Assembly: GCA_031255235.1 (NCBI GenBank)
Contig: JAIRSX010000079.1
Location: forward strand, 1 to 9,513
Direction of reading: 5' to 3'
DNA from: Rickettsiales bacterium
GTDB lineage: Bacteria; Pseudomonadota; Alphaproteobacteria; Rickettsiales; UBA1997
Length of the DNA: 9,513 nucleotides
Shown: piece after piece, positions 7,887 through 9,513 of the stretch
Numbering within the stretch: the first letter of the stretch is position 1
Layout of the letters: the number at the start of each line of letters is the position of its first letter
The notes under the pieces: model-generated
What the model was told of the DNA's origin: nothing
Seen by the model: only the letters and a program-made list of their open reading frames with translations
Database searches by the model: none
Made by a program: the position numbers and the translations under genes

Positions 7887-8195
7887 TTTTATTTCATAGG
7901 AAAGACTTCTCTACACCTCCAATACAAATTGATTTTCATTCATTTAGGGACAGATAACAGTAAAAGTTTTGGGTGTTGAACGATCGTTAGCGAGTTCACC
8001 CACTAAATTAGAATCATAAGAACAAGTTTTGTGCTTATTTGTCGCTGGATCTTTATCAAAATCTCCTTTACGACCATCATCACATGACCCAGAAAAATCC
8101 TTTGGATAACAACATACTTTATCGCCTGTTTTGAATGTTTTATTAATAATATTCATTCCTGAAAGACCATAATATACCTTACAAGTTCCCAATAC

Positions 8196-8546
8196 ACATT
8201 TGTTAGCCCATTTACCGTAATCACCGCTGGTTTTGGTATCATCATCTTGCCATTTACCACTGAAACATCTTATGAATACGTTATTAAAACGTGAATACTT
8301 TCCTTTACTTGTACTAGAGGAATAGACAACTATTGGATTATCAGTACCATTATCTCTACTTGCTTTGTAACCGTCGGTACAAAGACCAACAGCCCATTGA
8401 CCGTGAGGTACTACATCGTCTTGAGCTCCGTTGGCAACTGAATCACCATAATCGACATCTTTATAAGGATACATCCAAGATGTTGATTTTAAATTCCTAC
8501 TTACATTACTAGCAGATTTTCCAATATCCAATTCTCCTTTATGACA
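8196..8546 (-). repeat. Enlarged sushi-like module 5, subtype A (DYG)
   Basis: 117 residues from SSC to NKC with four cysteines. It keeps VDYG, GLCTDGY, IRC and GKW, but has extra segments after DYG and between the second and third cysteines. It is the most diverged module. Confidence 0.5.
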
Positions 8547-8561
8547 GCTACTACTCTTAAA

Positions 8562-8777
8562 ACATATGAATGATTTATCATTACCAACAAGCTCCCATTT
8601 TCCATTATTACATTTTAATTGAGGTGCTGTAGCATTTTTATTATTAACTGAATAACCTCTATTATCACTAGTACAAGTAACATTTACTACTGAGTTGTGA
8701 TTAGCAATAGCTATGGAATTATAATTATTACCATTTAAACCTAGTCCACTATATATAGATGAATCTGTTTTGGGACA
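8562..8777 (-). repeat. Sushi-like module 4, subtype B (NHN), after the stop
   Basis: 72 residues from CPK to FIC. Key positions are ANHNSVVNVTC, KNATAPQLKC and GKW, with four cysteines. It resembles module 2 most closely, which shows that the frame after the stop is ancestral coding sequence. Confidence 0.65.
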
Positions 8778-9513
8778 TTATTTGTAGCATTTTGCCCCAA
8801 AGCTATCACTTCCATCGCTACCTATCCAAACACCTTTTCCATTTTTGTTTCCACATTTAGGATAGCTTCCACCATTATAAGTATAACCAGTAGCACACTT
8901 TATCCCAAGTGTTTTGCCGTAGTCAACATTACTTGGTTTTATTGGTAAAACTACACCATCTAACACCCAAGCAGTGGTTTCGTTACCATGTTGCTGACAT
9001 TGCTTGTAACACTTATCATTACCATCACTTACTTTCTTCCATTCTCCATCTTCACATTTCAATGTAGGGAGAATAGCATTTTTACCTTTGCTAGCATCTT
9101 TGGAATATTGTTTATCCGCATCACATGTAAGTTCAATAGATTCATTATGATTTAAAGAGCCAATAGATTTAAATCCAGATTCAGTTGTATCAGTCCAATT
9201 AATACATTGTTTATGACATTTACTATCTTCATCAATACCTCTCTCAAGCCATTCTCCTTCTGTTTCTAAACCACAGATTATAGTAGGATTACCAGTACTA
9301 GTGGTATATCCTTCAGTGGTATCACAAGTAAGTCCTATGATTGTACCATAGTCAGTAATACCACTTATGGTGTTATATCCTTCTTTAGACCAACCAGAAC
9401 ATTGTTTATGACACTTACCATCTTCTGATGATAATGTCCATCCTGATTCACATACACATCTTCCTATGGTTTCACTGTATGTTTGTCCTTCTCCTGAACA
9501 ATTTGGTATTCTG
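8778..9513 (-). CDS. Sushi/CCP-like cysteine-rich repeat protein, 5' end beyond the window
   Basis: The frame is open from the right edge to a TAA at 8778-8780, giving about 244 residues with no start in the window. First comes a four-cysteine EGF/TIL-like stretch (GRCVCESGWTLSSEDGKC, about 9411-9500), then three sushi-like modules (9216-9401, 9009-9206, 8787-8999). Each has four cysteines in the order C...[YG or HN]...hydrophobic-T/K-C...C...G-x-W...C. Linkers are C-H-K-Q-C, C-H-K-Q-C and C-Y-K-Q-C. A secretion signal would lie outside the window, but the high, regularly spaced cysteine content implies disulfide bonding outside the cytoplasm. Translation would stop after CYK, where the next linker glutamine is expected. 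Sushi domains are mainly known from animal complement regulators and adhesion proteins; I do not recognise a specific bacterial family. Confidence 0.75.
   Translation of the reverse strand, partial: RIPNCSGEGQTYSETIGRCVCESGWTLSSEDGKCHKQCSGWSKEGYNTISGITDYGTIIGLTCDTTEGYTTSTGNPTIICGLETEGEWLERGIDEDSKCHKQCINWTDTTESGFKSIGSLNHNESIELTCDADKQYSKDASKGKNAILPTLKCEDGEWKKVSDGNDKCYKQCQQHGNETTAWVLDGVVLPIKPSNVDYGKTLGIKCATGYTYNGGSYPKCGNKNGKGVWIGSDGSDSFGAKCYK
8787..8999 (-). repeat. Sushi-like module 3, subtype A (DYG)
   Basis: 71 residues from KQC to AKC. Key positions are VDYGKTLGIKC, TGYTYNGG, YPKC and GVW, with four cysteines. It ends three codons before the in-frame TAA. Confidence 0.65.
9009..9206 (-). 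repeat. Sushi-like module 2, subtype B (NHN)
   Basis: 66 residues from KQC to DKC. Key positions are LNHNESIELTC, KNAILPTLKC and GEW, with four cysteines. Confidence 0.65.
9216..9401 (-). repeat. Sushi-like module 1, subtype A (DYG)
   Basis: 62 residues from KQC to SKC. Key positions are DYGTIIGLTC, EGY, IIC and GEW, with four cysteines. This is the closest match of the set to the CCP pattern. Confidence 0.65.

Larger units (their letters stand above)
7944..8777 (-). pseudogene. Downstream part of the sushi-like repeat gene, after the in-frame TAA
   Basis: From the codon after the TAA at 8778-8780 the same frame stays open for 277 codons to a TAA at 7944-7946. It starts with cysteine (CPKTDSS...), completing the sushi pattern of the upstream part without any loss or shift. 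It holds one ordinary module (8562-8777), one enlarged module (8196-8546) and a tail with six cysteines ending in ICP (7947-8195). No signal peptide, membrane segment or Shine-Dalgarno is seen after the stop, and the first TTG in frame (8529-8531) falls inside a module. Independent translation is therefore unlikely. I read it as the C-terminal part of one secreted protein, cut off by a nonsense mutation, a sequencing or assembly error, or rarely reached by readthrough. Function unknown; an extracellular binding or adhesion role is inference. Confidence 0.65.

Noticed and set aside
7944..8531. Independent gene starting at TTG 8529-8531
   Set aside because: The TTG is inside module 5 (CHKGELDIG), there is no Shine-Dalgarno or signal peptide, and the coding pattern continues upstream to the TAA.
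8778..8780. Alternative genetic code with TAA read as glutamine
   Set aside because: tyrA, xseA, uvrA and aspS all end in TAA close to the expected family C-termini, and glutamine in them is encoded by CAA/CAG. A code change would run these proteins on.
9204..9425. CRISPR-like direct repeat
   Set aside because: There are only two close copies, at a 195-base spacing set by protein modules, and they lie within a coding frame.

Overview
The window is AT-rich and carries five conserved housekeeping genes plus part of an unusual cysteine-rich repeat protein. Several protein details point to an alphaproteobacterium: the second UvrA Walker A is GVSGGGKS, the first UvrA zinc module reads CPDTG where most bacteria have CPxCG, AspRS motif 3 reads GAPPHAGCAPGIDR, and MurB has alphaproteobacterial-type sequence around the catalytic serine. 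The low GC content, short MurB, TyrA and XseA proteins and tight or overlapping gene ends suggest a streamlined, perhaps host-associated lineage. That last point is inference; no rRNA or tRNA is present to settle the taxonomy.

Layout: on the plus strand, bases 1-159 hold the end of an unrecognised gene, followed by a strong hairpin (170-220). murB (254-1081) and tyrA (1078-1833) come next and overlap by ATGA. tyrA runs tail-to-tail into xseA with a 17-base overlap. From there everything is on the minus strand. Read in transcription order, these are the cysteine-rich gene (from the right edge to 7944), aspS (7852-6083), uvrA (5894-3000) and xseA (3010-1817). uvrA and xseA overlap by 11 bases and look like a two-gene DNA repair/processing unit. 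aspS has its own plausible promoter, and a possible terminator lies between aspS and uvrA.

The housekeeping genes cover peptidoglycan precursor synthesis (MurB), tyrosine synthesis (TyrA), nucleotide excision repair (UvrA), exonuclease VII (XseA large subunit) and aspartyl-tRNA synthesis (AspRS, probably the non-discriminating type). They share no single pathway.

The notable region is 7944-9513. One reading frame on the minus strand encodes at least five consecutive modules that match the sushi/CCP (complement control protein) pattern: four cysteines, a Tyr-Gly or Asn-His-Asn before the second cysteine, Gly-x-Trp before the fourth, and three-residue C-[HY]-K-Q-C linkers. The modules alternate between two subtypes (A-B-A-B-A) and end in a cysteine-rich tail. 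The frame is broken once, at 8778-8780, by a TAA exactly where the linker glutamine (CAA) is expected. This looks like a single C-to-T nonsense change in an otherwise intact gene. No gene-free stretch exceeds 300 bases.
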